A stretch of DNA of 9,770 nucleotides, taken from NCBI GenBank assembly GCA_904501935.1, contig CAJGDA010000056.1, forward strand, positions 1 through 9,770, in the 5' to 3' direction. Shown here piece by piece: positions 1 through 6,880 of the stretch (position 1 is the first letter of the stretch; every line of letters begins with the position of its first letter). The notes beneath the pieces were generated by a model. That model saw nothing but the letters and a program-made list of their open reading frames with translations. It made no database searches and was not told the origin of the DNA. Made by a program: the position numbers and the translations under genes. Origin of the DNA: an uncultured Methanobrevibacter sp. (lineage in GTDB: Archaea > Methanobacteriota > Methanobacteria > Methanobacteriales > Methanobacteriaceae).

Positions 1-1413
1 AAAGCGAATGTTTTCAATGTAAAATGGAGTTCCACCAGTTTTTTTAAGTTGGTTTTCGATTATATCTTCAGTTACGGGCTTGTTTTTAGCCTTTTCAAAT
101 TTATCCATGCATTTATGCCTGAAATTAATTAATTCATCATCTAAGTAATATTCGACTTTGGTGAATAAGTTTAGGCTTTCATCCCATGTTAAGGATAGGC
201 TTATTGGGACATTATTTTTGATAGTTTCCTTTTCGAATTGTTTCAGATAGTCATGAGTGGATTTGGAATAGCTGATGAACACTTCAGTTCCAACCTTAAC
301 GAGACGTGTAGTGTCGATGATGATTTCATTTTCATCTTGCTTTATTATATTTTCCAAATAGATTCCTTTGATTTTGCCGTTGTATTTGAATGCAATTCCG
401 TCTCCGGGCTCTAAAATCACTGGAATTTCTTTATTTTTGATTTCAATAGTGACTTTGGTGTCTTCGATGTTGGTTATATCTCCAATATATAATCCTTCAT
501 GACCGGAATGACCTCTTCCCATCACCTCTCCAGGCTTGTCACCCATCATGTATCCGTTGGTGAAATTCCTGTTGAAGACGAGATGCAAATCCTTTTTATA
601 ATCTCCCTCATTTCCGTCAATGAGGTTTCTGTAACTGTTTACGATGGTCCCGATGTAGTCTCCGGATTTCATCCGGCCTTCTAATTTGAGGGATTTTACC
701 CCTGCATCGGAAATGACCTGTAAATTATTGTAAGTTGCAAGATCATGTGTTGAAAGCAGATATCCGTTTCCTATGTTGTATCCTCTGTATTTTAAACGAT
801 ATTCCCTTCTGCAGGGTTGAGCGCAAGCCCCTCTGTTTCCGCTTCTTCCACTATTATATGAGGACATGTAGCATTTGCCGCTTACACAATAGCACAGTGC
901 TCCATGGCCGAACACTTCAATGTCCATGTCAATATTGTCTTTTTCAAGTCGGTCATGTGTTTCCTTGATTTGATTAATATCGACTTCACGCGGCAGGACA
1001 ACTCTTTTGATATTATTTTTACTTGCCCATTTAAAAGAAGGATAGTTGTTCAAACCCATCTGTGTTGATGCATGAACTTCCAAATCTGGAATAAATGTTT
1101 TTAAAAGCCAAATCAATCCGAAATCTTGCACAATAACGGCATCTACTCCTATTTGATATAATTTGAATAAGTACTTTAAGACATCAGTAATTTCAAAGTT
1201 GTTTATTAGTGTGTTTACGGTTACATGGACTTTAGCACCATTTAAATGAGCATAATGCACTGCTTTTTCGATTTCTTCCATAGTGAAATTTTTGGCATAT
1301 GCTCTTGCGCCGTAGCTTTGCCCTGCAATGTAAACAGCATCAGCACCAGCATTGACTGCAATAACCAATACATCGTATGAACCTGCTGGAGCTAATAATT
1401 CTTCTAAAGCCAT
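1..1413 (-). CDS. U32-family peptidase-like protein (RlhA/TrhP-type), 3' end cut by window edge
   Basis: The reading frame is open from an ATG at 1411-1413 to the window edge, giving 471 residues with no stop. The N-terminus (LEELLAPAGSYDVL, then NAGADAVYIAGQSYGAR) is typical of U32 proteins. The family signature is at residues 167-181 (EVFGHGALCYCVSGKC). Four cysteines, C174, C181, C197 and C201, have the C-x6-C-x15-C-x3-C spacing of the E. coli tRNA/rRNA hydroxylation proteins, where they are thought to hold an iron-sulfur cluster; C176 is an extra cysteine. The part after residue 400, ending in LKKTGGTPF (457-464), resembles the DUF3656 region of long RlhA-type members, so several hundred more residues are expected off the edge. 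The annotated name is peptidase, but known bacterial relatives act in prephenate-dependent hydroxylation of tRNA or 23S rRNA; that role here is inferred. An AGGTG ribosome binding site lies about 10 bases before the start. Confidence 0.9.
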   Translation of the reverse strand, partial: MALEELLAPAGSYDVLVIAVNAGADAVYIAGQSYGARAYAKNFTMEEIEKAVHYAHLNGAKVHVTVNTLINNFEITDVLKYLFKLYQIGVDAVIVQDFGLIWLLKTFIPDLEVHASTQMGLNNYPSFKWASKNNIKRVVLPREVDINQIKETHDRLEKDNIDMDIEVFGHGALCYCVSGKCYMSSYNSGRSGNRGACAQPCRREYRLKYRGYNIGNGYLLSTHDLATYNNLQVISDAGVKSLKLEGRMKSGDYIGTIVNSYRNLIDGNEGDYKKDLHLVFNRNFTNGYMMGDKPGEVMGRGHSGHEGLYIGDITNIEDTKVTIEIKNKEIPVILEPGDGIAFKYNGKIKGIYLENIIKQDENEIIIDTTRLVKVGTEVFISYSKSTHDYLKQFEKETIKNNVPISLSLTWDESLNLFTKVEYYLDDELINFRHKCMDKFEKAKNKPVTEDIIENQLKKTGGTPFYIENIRF

Positions 1414-1458
1414 TTTATTTATACACCTTTATTGATTTATTCATTATTCTTTTTGTAA

Positions 1459-1477
1459 TTAATTATATATTAAATTA
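1459..1477. promoter_or_regulatory. Shared TATA-like element between the divergent U32 gene and tmk
   Basis: The 80-bp gap 1414-1493 holds one clear TATA-like core, TTATATAT at 1463-1470, inside an AT-rich near-symmetrical stretch (AATTATATATTAAATT). Read rightward, the core centre is about 27 bases before position 1493, which puts the tmk transcript start almost on the ATG at 1494. Read leftward, it would start U32 transcripts near 1439, leaving a leader of about 26 bases that contains AGGTG. The usual archaeal spacing is known; the start sites themselves are inferred. Confidence 0.5.
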
Positions 1478-1493
1478 AAACATATTCTATTTT

Positions 1494-2072
1494 ATGTACA
1501 TAGTTTTTGAAGGAATTGACGGGTCTGGAAAATCAACTCAAATCCAGTTATTAAAAGAATGGCTTGAAGCAAATGGATTAAGTGTTGAAACATTTGTCGA
1601 GCCAACTGATTCTGAAGTTGGAAAATTAATCCGCGAAGTCTTGCAACGTCCAAATGCACAAACAGAAGAAGTTCAAAAAACTTTAGCGCTTCTTTTTGCC
1701 GCTGATAGAATGTTATTGATGGACAAGTTGGAAGATGAATCAAAAATAATTATTTCTGATAGGTCATTTATTTCATCTCTTGCTTATCAAGAGCCGGTTG
1801 AATGGGTTGAAGTTTTAAATAAATATGCAAAAAAACCAGATTTGATAATCTTATTAGATTTGGATGTTGCAAAATCAGTCTCAAGAACTTCCGGTGAAGA
1901 TACATTTGAAAATGAGGAATTTTTAGCTCGTGTTAGAGGAAACTATCTAAACATAGTTAAAAATTATGAACACCAAATTATTAATGCAAATAATGGCGTA
2001 AATAAAGTATCTTCTGATATTAAAAAAGCAGTTGCACCATATCTTGGAATTTGTCCGGATTGTATTAGATAA
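1494..2072 (+). CDS. tmk: Thymidylate kinase (dTMP kinase)
   Basis: Phosphorylates dTMP to dTDP with ATP in the cytosol, feeding DNA synthesis. The 192-residue length fits the family. The P-loop is FEGIDGSGKST (residues 5-15, catalytic-site lysine K13). EPTDSEVGKLIREVL (36-50), FAADRMLLMD (68-77) and SDRSFISSLAYQ (88-99) are the substrate-binding motifs, including the conserved DR pairs. The lid region near 130-140 carries R131. The P-loop lacks an arginine, so the enzyme resembles the bacterial type with its arginine in the lid. The protein ends in CPDCIR, with a Cys-x2-Cys pair (C187, C190) that is not part of the standard fold as I know it. The ATG is the only sensible start because the P-loop begins at once; no Shine-Dalgarno sequence precedes it, and the upstream TATA spacing suggests a leaderless transcript. 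It converges on the 70-residue gene, 11 bases away. Confidence 0.95.
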   Translation: MYIVFEGIDGSGKSTQIQLLKEWLEANGLSVETFVEPTDSEVGKLIREVLQRPNAQTEEVQKTLALLFAADRMLLMDKLEDESKIIISDRSFISSLAYQEPVEWVEVLNKYAKKPDLIILLDLDVAKSVSRTSGEDTFENEEFLARVRGNYLNIVKNYEHQIINANNGVNKVSSDIKKAVAPYLGICPDCIR

Positions 2073-2093
2073 GAAAGAAAAAACTATTTTTTT
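2070..2093. terminator. Probable bidirectional T-tract terminator between convergent genes
   Basis: After the tmk stop the plus strand reaches a run of seven T at 2087-2093. On the minus strand, after the stop of the 70-residue gene, there is a T-rich tract (TTTTTTCTTTCTT) across 2070-2082. Archaeal RNA polymerase commonly terminates at such oligo-T runs without a hairpin. Each tract lies at or just inside the end of the opposing gene. Confidence 0.5.
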
Positions 2094-2296
2094 CCTTCTA
2101 ATTCATCTAATCTTTCTTGGATTGCATTAGCTAAAAATTCTTTTACTTTTACAAGCTCATCATATTCGCCAATTAATTTTGGTCCCCATTCGGTTTGTTC
2201 TAATTTTACATCGAATTTTTCGAATGCATGAGCAAGCATAGCTTCGCCAACACCATTAGGTAAACCCATTTCGAATTCTTCTTTTTCTTCAACCAT
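2084..2296 (-). CDS. Small conserved-looking hypothetical protein downstream of tyrS
   Basis: A 70-residue acidic protein that I do not recognise. It starts MVEEKEEFEMGLPNGVGEAM and ends with a predicted charged helix (about residues 48-69, VKVKEFLANAIQERLDELEG). There are no cysteines, no signal peptide and no membrane segment, so it is probably soluble and cytosolic. The frame is supported as real by its start: the ATG follows the tyrS stop with no gap (TAAATG), and a GGAGG ribosome binding site lies eight bases upstream inside the last codons of tyrS. It is therefore very likely cotranscribed and translationally coupled with tyrS. The position suggests a link to tRNA charging or translation, but nothing in the sequence shows a function. 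Confidence 0.8.
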   Translation of the reverse strand: MVEEKEEFEMGLPNGVGEAMLAHAFEKFDVKLEQTEWGPKLIGEYDELVKVKEFLANAIQERLDELEGKK

Positions 2297-3259
2297 TTAA
2301 TTTTCCTCCATGTATTCTCTTACCGGAGCAAAGAATTCAATTAAGAAATCTTTAATTCCATTTTTTAAATCCATTGGATGTAAATTACCTTCACTAAAGT
2401 CTTTAATTAACTCGTCGTGTGTAAGTTCGATGTCGCCACCGAATTTTTCAGGTCTTTTAATAAGTAAAGTATCTTGATTAGGGAAAACGAAAGTTTCTGC
2501 AATTTCAATCATAGGATTGCCTTCAATTTCTCCTTGCGGACAGAAGCTTTTCTTGATTTTTTTAGTAATTACTTCAACGGAATCATCCACTGCAATATAG
2601 TTTCCTTTACTTGAGGACATTTTAGCATCACCATCAAGGCCATGTAATAATGGGGTGTGGATGCAGACCGGAACATTTTCACCAATTTTTTCGAGATTTT
2701 CTCTTGCCAACATTTGGATTTTCCTTTGTTCCATTCCACCAAGAGCTATATCTACATTTAATGCAGCCATATCTACAGTTTGCATGATTGGGTAAAGTAC
2801 GCTAGCTACTTTTGGATTGTCATCTGCACGACTTACTTGATCCATACTTCTTCTTGCTCTTTTTAAAGTAGTCATTGTAGCTAATTGATAAACTTTATCG
2901 GTGTAATCAGGTTCTAATTGGAAAGATGAACCGTTAATGTATTCTGTTGTTTCATCAAGACCAAGAGCTTGGAAACATTTTTTGTTGTATTCAGCAGTTT
3001 CTGCAATTTCTTCAATAGTTCCTTTTCCATTTAAAAATGCGTGATAATCTGCAAGAAGGATTTTGATTTTAAAACCTAACTTTTGTAATTGCTTTAATTT
3101 TTGCACGGTTACTGCATGGCCCAAATGGATTTTTCCTGAAGGTTCATAACCAGTATAAGCTATAGGTTCGTCTTTTTCAAGCACTTCTTTTAGTTCTTCA
3201 ATGTCTATAATTTCTAAGGTTCCTTCTTCAATTAATTGAATCTTTTCTTCAATGTTCAT
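2297..3259 (-). CDS. tyrS: Tyrosyl-tRNA synthetase, archaeal type
   Basis: A class I enzyme that charges tRNA-Tyr with tyrosine using ATP. The 320-residue length is that of the short archaeal/eukaryal form without the bacterial S4-like tail. The HIGH motif is HLGH (45-48) in AYTGYEPSGKIHLGHAV. The KMSKS loop is KMSSS (213-217), followed by KGN. By comparison with the Methanocaldococcus jannaschii enzyme, the tyrosine pocket is Y35, Y156, Q160, D163 and Q178, all present in VLYPIMQTVD and GGMEQRKIQMLARE. The start is set by position: the ATG is nine bases after the nmd3 stop, and the gap contains GTGAT, a match to the 3' part of the archaeal Shine-Dalgarno consensus. It sits between nmd3 and the small coupled gene in one tightly packed block. 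No truncation or insertion is seen. Confidence 0.97.
   Translation of the reverse strand: MNIEEKIQLIEEGTLEIIDIEELKEVLEKDEPIAYTGYEPSGKIHLGHAVTVQKLKQLQKLGFKIKILLADYHAFLNGKGTIEEIAETAEYNKKCFQALGLDETTEYINGSSFQLEPDYTDKVYQLATMTTLKRARRSMDQVSRADDNPKVASVLYPIMQTVDMAALNVDIALGGMEQRKIQMLARENLEKIGENVPVCIHTPLLHGLDGDAKMSSSKGNYIAVDDSVEVITKKIKKSFCPQGEIEGNPMIEIAETFVFPNQDTLLIKRPEKFGGDIELTHDELIKDFSEGNLHPMDLKNGIKDFLIEFFAPVREYMEEN
2305..2309 (-). promoter_or_regulatory. GGAGG ribosome binding site embedded in the end of tyrS
   Basis: GGAGG on the minus strand spans part of the final Met-Glu-Glu codons of tyrS and stands eight bases from the ATG of the 70-residue gene. It fixes that start codon and implies termination-reinitiation coupling. 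Confidence 0.75.
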
Positions 3260-3268
3260 TTTATCACG

Positions 3269-4312
3269 TTAGTTAATTAAATACATGTAATTGTCAACTC
3301 TAATGAGTTTTACTTCGTCCCCAACGTTATATTTTGTATATTCATCTTTCATATCCAAATCAACAGCGGAATAATCTATTGGATCTAGAATCTGCATGAT
3401 TTGTGGAGATTTTGAAATAACTGTTGTGGTTTCTATTTCGTTTTCTTTTTTAACAACTTCAATATCTTCCATATTTTTCAATGGAATGTGATGTTGTTTT
3501 GCTGTTTTGATATCGATTCCAACGACTCTATTCTTATCAATACCATTAACTTGAATTAAGTTATCTTCATATTTAATGATGTCTCCTTTTTCAAATTCCG
3601 GAATTCGAATGGAAATCCAAACTCTATAAAGGCCTTTGCCGGTAGATTTGTCTTCGCTGATCAGTCTTGGAGATTCTTTTATTATTCCTCCAAATTCTTC
3701 TTTTAATGCTTCGGCAACTTTATTTCCGGATTTAAAAGAACCGATATAGTAATCATATCCTTCCTTAAGTTTTGCTCTTTGAGGGCAATATGCCAATTTG
3801 TCATTTTTGGATTGTTTTTGCAATGTTCTATCAACAATCTCATCAGCTTTCGCATATTCTTCTGGTTTTATTTCACGATTGTCTGCTCTAAATTGGACCA
3901 CGGTTTCATAATATCCTGATTGTATTTTGCTGCAGCTTGGACATACTGTTTTCAGGATTTTGACTTCTGTTTCGTGAGTTTCCTCTATTTGCGCACCTTC
4001 AACTTCTCCAGTAACTTCAACATAACATTCAGCAAGTGTGCCTCTCATCTGGTCAATCTCTAGGTTTATAATTTCATTTGAGACTTCATCAGCTATTTTT
4101 ATGTTTCTCTCAAGCGCTCTGTAGATAATTTCTTCTTCAGGAATGAATTCATCTGACCATTTTCCTTCTTCAAGTTTGCTATTGCAATGGCTACAGATTT
4201 GAACTTCTATTCTTTTTGGCAGTTCAATCATTTGAAAATCTTTTAAAAAACAGTCGATGCAAATGTCGCCAACCATTTTTTTATCAGTACTTCCGCACTC
4301 TGGACAAAACAT
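3269..4312 (-). CDS. nmd3: NMD3 family 50S/60S ribosomal subunit biogenesis protein
   Basis: The archaeal relative of eukaryotic Nmd3, the adaptor that binds the large ribosomal subunit. Archaea lack nuclear export, so a role in late large-subunit assembly or quality control is inferred. The N-terminal zinc-binding region begins at residue 3: CPEC (C3, C6), CIDC (C18, C21), CSHC (C40, C43) and CPSC (C124, C127), which gives two four-cysteine sites. Residues about 180-235 (YDYYIGS to LYRVWISIRIPEF) match the mid part of the family. Residues about 240-287 (FEKGDIIKYEDNLIQVNGI onward) look like the small beta-barrel related to eIF5A/SH3-like folds, with another short barrel strand set at the C-terminus (VGDEVKLIRV). 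The ATG immediately before the first zinc knuckle must be close to the true start, yet only a weak TGAT precedes it. Confidence 0.9.
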   Translation of the reverse strand: MFCPECGSTDKKMVGDICIDCFLKDFQMIELPKRIEVQICSHCNSKLEEGKWSDEFIPEEEIIYRALERNIKIADEVSNEIINLEIDQMRGTLAECYVEVTGEVEGAQIEETHETEVKILKTVCPSCSKIQSGYYETVVQFRADNREIKPEEYAKADEIVDRTLQKQSKNDKLAYCPQRAKLKEGYDYYIGSFKSGNKVAEALKEEFGGIIKESPRLISEDKSTGKGLYRVWISIRIPEFEKGDIIKYEDNLIQVNGIDKNRVVGIDIKTAKQHHIPLKNMEDIEVVKKENEIETTTVISKSPQIMQILDPIDYSAVDLDMKDEYTKYNVGDEVKLIRVDNYMYLIN

Positions 4313-4321
4313 AGTATCAAT

Positions 4322-4336
4322 AAAAATAAGAAAAAA
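4322..4336 (-). terminator. T-rich tract between aIF2-beta and nmd3
   Basis: The 31-base gap between these genes is strongly T-rich on the minus strand (TTTTTTCTTATTTTT). Such oligo-T runs can cause full or partial termination in archaea. No obvious TATA element for nmd3 is visible in the gap, so some readthrough is likely. Whether it acts as an attenuator is inference. Confidence 0.35.
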
Positions 4337-4343
4337 GGTAAAA

Positions 4344-4751
4344 TTATAATGATTTTAAAGGTGCTGTTGCACCGCATGCAGCACATTTAAGCAAGAATAT
4401 TCTACCTTCTCTAATAATCCTTGTATCTGGTCTGTTACATTCGTGGCAAATTACGTATTTATCTACATAATCCTCTATTCTTTCATTAATCAGGTAATGG
4501 GTAAATTTACCTTGTAAAATTGCTCTTTGACCTTCGATATTTCCTGCAGTACCTAATTCTCTCATCAAGAATTTTAATAAGTGTTGAGGGTCTCTGTTTA
4601 AACCTTCTGCAACATCTTTAAAGTTTTTAATGAATGTTCTATTACCTTGGATATCTGAATAAGCTTTAGGGATTTTGAATCTTTTGTGTTCAAATACTTC
4701 AGGAGGTAATTGGTCTATTGCTCTTTCTAATAAATCTTCGTATTTATCCAT
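4344..4751 (-). CDS. Translation initiation factor aIF2, beta subunit
   Basis: The beta subunit of the heterotrimeric aIF2 that brings initiator Met-tRNA to the small ribosomal subunit. The 135-residue length is normal for archaea, which lack the long lysine-rich N-terminus of eukaryotic eIF2-beta. The N-terminal helix (YEDLLERAIDQLP, 4-16) is the segment that contacts the gamma subunit in this family. The central alpha-beta domain contains NRTFIKNFKDVAEGLNRD (37-54), and HLLKFLMRELGTAG (57-70) is highly typical. The C-terminal zinc ribbon has C102 and C105 (CHEC) with C123 and C126 (CAAC), all four present. A GGAGAG ribosome binding site lies five bases before the ATG. It lies 125 bases downstream of mcm, in the same direction. 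Confidence 0.96.
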   Translation of the reverse strand: MDKYEDLLERAIDQLPPEVFEHKRFKIPKAYSDIQGNRTFIKNFKDVAEGLNRDPQHLLKFLMRELGTAGNIEGQRAILQGKFTHYLINERIEDYVDKYVICHECNRPDTRIIREGRIFLLKCAACGATAPLKSL

Positions 4752-4780
4752 ATTATCTCTCCATAAAAATTAGTATAAGT

Positions 4781-4795
4781 ATAATATATTAAATT
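4781..4795 (-). promoter_or_regulatory. TATA-like promoter element for aIF2-beta
   Basis: The minus strand reads AAAATTTAATATATTAT here. Its centre is about 27 bases upstream of position 4760, so transcripts would start close to the GGAGAG at 4757-4762 and have a very short leader. The match and spacing are seen; promoter use is inferred. Confidence 0.4.
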
Positions 4796-4841
4796 TTAAT
4801 TTAATCATTTATTAATGTATTGTTATTAGGCGGGTTGTGGC

Positions 4842-4866
4842 AAAAAATTTTTTAAAAATAAAAAAA
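4842..4866 (-). terminator. Oligo-T terminator downstream of mcm
   Basis: Within 35 bases after the mcm stop, the minus strand has T7, T5 and T6 runs in close order (TTTTTTT at 4860-4866, TTTTT at 4854-4858, TTTTTT at 4842-4847). This is the form expected for archaeal intrinsic termination. It separates mcm from aIF2-beta, which has its own TATA-like element. Confidence 0.55.
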
Positions 4867-4875
4867 TAGTGGAAA

Positions 4876-4891
4876 TTTAGACATGTCTAAA
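4876..4891. repeat. Perfect 16-bp palindrome over the mcm stop codon
   Basis: TTTAGACATGTCTAAA equals its own reverse complement over all 16 bases. It covers the last codons (Phe-Arg-His-Val region) and the TAA stop of mcm. It has no loop, so it suits a dimeric protein site better than an RNA hairpin, although an A/T-rich terminator follows it. It may be coincidence constrained by the coding sequence. Confidence 0.5.
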
Positions 4892-6880
4892 GTATCCAGT
4901 AGTTGGTTGGTATAATACTCCTTTTTGGACTAAGTTTTTGACAATTTGCTCTGTTTTGTCTTCACTTACTCCATATTTATCACTCATATTGGATATTAAT
5001 ACATTTAAAGGAGCATTGCCAGCATATTCTTCTTCAAGAAGTTTAATTTCATCACTTACTCTTTGTATTTTGTCCCTGTCTGATTTTGGAGGGGCTCCGC
5101 TCAATACGCCCACTTCTATTTCACCGGTTTCAGGGTCAATTCCCACTTGTTTAAGACATGCCATTTGCAGCCTAACGGCTTTTTCAGCATCTTCTTTTTC
5201 AACAAAGTCTTTAAGCTTGATCTTTGCACTGGCTTCTGCTAAACGGATAATCGCTTCCAATTGCCTTGCAGTAATCGGAACGGTGCTTTGTTCTTCAGGA
5301 TTGCTGTTTCTTGTATTTACATAGAATTCTTTCAATACTTGGTTAGCTTCGTCTGTTAATATAGGATTTGCTGTTTTACGGGCGTATGCAATATATTTCC
5401 TAAGTAAATCAGGTTCTATTTCATAGTCAATGGTATTTTCTTTGTGTATTTTCAGGATATGGTCTGCTAATTTTGAATCTCCTTCTCTGGTCGGCTTGTC
5501 TTCAATAACGAAAATCAAGTCAAAACGTGAAATAATTGGGGCTGGAAGGTCAATTTGTTCTGCAAGTATTTTGTAGCTGTCGAATTTTCCGAATTTAGGG
5601 TTTGCAGCCGCAAGAACAGAACATCTTGAATTTAATGTAGCCATGATTCCCGCTTTTGCGATACTTACTGTTTGCTGTTCCAATGCTTCGTGAAGTGCTG
5701 ATCTGTCTTCAGCCCTCATTTTGTCAAGCTCGTCAACACAAACATTACCTTGATCCCCAAGTACTAATGCACCTGCTTCAAGAGACCATCCTCCAAGTTC
5801 GTCTCTAACGGCAGCAGCAGTTAAACCTGCACCTGTTGTACCTTTACCACTTGTATAAATACTTCTTGGAGCCAATCTTGAAACGTATTTTAATATTTGA
5901 GATTTACCAATACCAGGATCCCCCACAATAAGAATGTGGATGTCTCCCCTTAGTTTGGTTTCATCTTCAAGTTGTTTTGCAGAACCTCCAAATAGCTGCA
6001 ATGCGATGGCTTCTTTTACATCCCTATAACCTCTAATTGAAGGTGCTGTTGATTTGATTATTTTATCATAAATATTAGGGTCTTTGGATAACTCAAGAAT
6101 TTTTTCTTCATCTTCTTCAGATAGTTGGATTTCTTCAAATTCCTGCTCTAACGGTTCAATATGATTTACATAAATGTAATTTTTGAATTTTCCGCTTCTT
6201 TCCTCTCTGAATGTTTTTAAGGTTCCTGTAATTCTCACCTTATCTCCAGGATTTAATTTGTCTACCAAATCATCTTCCAAAATCATTAACATCTGTTTAG
6301 GTTCGCTTCCTCCTGACAAATTCTCTAAAGGCTCTTGCATCCTTGCAGTTTGGGTATCTATGTATTTTGATTCTTCCTGAAGCAACCTAAATGACCTTCC
6401 ACCACATTCGCTACATAATGACGGTTCTATAATTCTGTTTGCGGAAGTCTGTTCAACTTCGTGCAATCTCATACATCCTCTACATTCAAAAACTCCAGTT
6501 TCAATACGGGGCCTTATTTCATCTGTTTTCCTGACAATTCCATCTGCAGCAACAAAAGTACCAATATATTTACTTAAAAGAGTTTTTAAAGGGATTATGT
6601 TTGAAAGATTTGCAAAACGGATATTGATATCAGCATCCTTTACAAGAGGGTCGATATTTTTAATAGCCAATCTTGCTGCATTAATTACTTCTTCCGGTTT
6701 GTCGATTAGTAAATCAGCCAAGTCCGGATCGAATATTTCCAATGCCTGGTAGTCTACATTAAGTGACCTCTCATCAGGGTATTTTTCGAGTATCTTGAAC
6801 ACATCATCTTTGTATGTGGTTGCAAAAAATTCTTCAAATTTTGCAATTGATGTTTGTGATTTAGTAGTAGAATTCATCAT
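4877..6880 (-). CDS. mcm: Replicative DNA helicase MCM
   Basis: The ring-shaped ATP-driven 3'-5' helicase that unwinds DNA at archaeal forks. The 667 residues align in length and motif order with the well-studied Methanothermobacter enzyme as I remember it. The N-terminal domain has helical residues about 14-95, a zinc site C133, C136, C156 and C159, and an OB-fold. The AAA+ core has Walker A GDPGIGKS (320-327, K326), Walker B VDELDKM (382-388), the pre-sensor-1 hairpin around SIAKAGIMATLNSR (406-419), sensor 1 in AAANP (N427), the arginine finger SRFD (R452) and sensor 2 in ITARQLE (R539). A winged helix fills about 605-667. No intein interrupts the P-loop. Two ATGs stand side by side at 6875-6880 and no Shine-Dalgarno sequence precedes them, so the start could be either, and the transcript may be leaderless. 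Confidence 0.97.
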   Translation of the reverse strand: MMNSTTKSQTSIAKFEEFFATTYKDDVFKILEKYPDERSLNVDYQALEIFDPDLADLLIDKPEEVINAARLAIKNIDPLVKDADINIRFANLSNIIPLKTLLSKYIGTFVAADGIVRKTDEIRPRIETGVFECRGCMRLHEVEQTSANRIIEPSLCSECGGRSFRLLQEESKYIDTQTARMQEPLENLSGGSEPKQMLMILEDDLVDKLNPGDKVRITGTLKTFREERSGKFKNYIYVNHIEPLEQEFEEIQLSEEDEEKILELSKDPNIYDKIIKSTAPSIRGYRDVKEAIALQLFGGSAKQLEDETKLRGDIHILIVGDPGIGKSQILKYVSRLAPRSIYTSGKGTTGAGLTAAAVRDELGGWSLEAGALVLGDQGNVCVDELDKMRAEDRSALHEALEQQTVSIAKAGIMATLNSRCSVLAAANPKFGKFDSYKILAEQIDLPAPIISRFDLIFVIEDKPTREGDSKLADHILKIHKENTIDYEIEPDLLRKYIAYARKTANPILTDEANQVLKEFYVNTRNSNPEEQSTVPITARQLEAIIRLAEASAKIKLKDFVEKEDAEKAVRLQMACLKQVGIDPETGEIEVGVLSGAPPKSDRDKIQRVSDEIKLLEEEYAGNAPLNVLISNMSDKYGVSEDKTEQIVKNLVQKGVLYQPTTGYFRHV

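Noticed and set aside
499..968. Plus-strand open frames of 61 and 77 codons
   Set aside because: They lie wholly inside the minus-strand U32 gene, whose protein is strongly conserved-looking through this region; no ribosome binding site or coherent motif supports them.
1492..1743. Minus-strand open frame of 83 codons opposite tmk
   Set aside because: It is antisense to the P-loop region of thymidylate kinase and reads as a low-complexity shadow.
4752..4876. Replication origin next to mcm
   Set aside because: The gap is AT-rich and adjoins a replication gene, but I see no repeated origin recognition boxes and no cdc6/orc1 gene in the window.
5890..5935. Possible intein at the MCM Walker A site
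   Set aside because: Some archaeal MCM proteins carry inteins here, but the frame is uninterrupted and total length is 667 residues, so there is none.
4938..6380. Plus-strand frames of 128 and 65 codons opposite mcm
   Set aside because: mcm is intact in the other strand with all helicase motifs, and the antisense peptides have no recognisable features.
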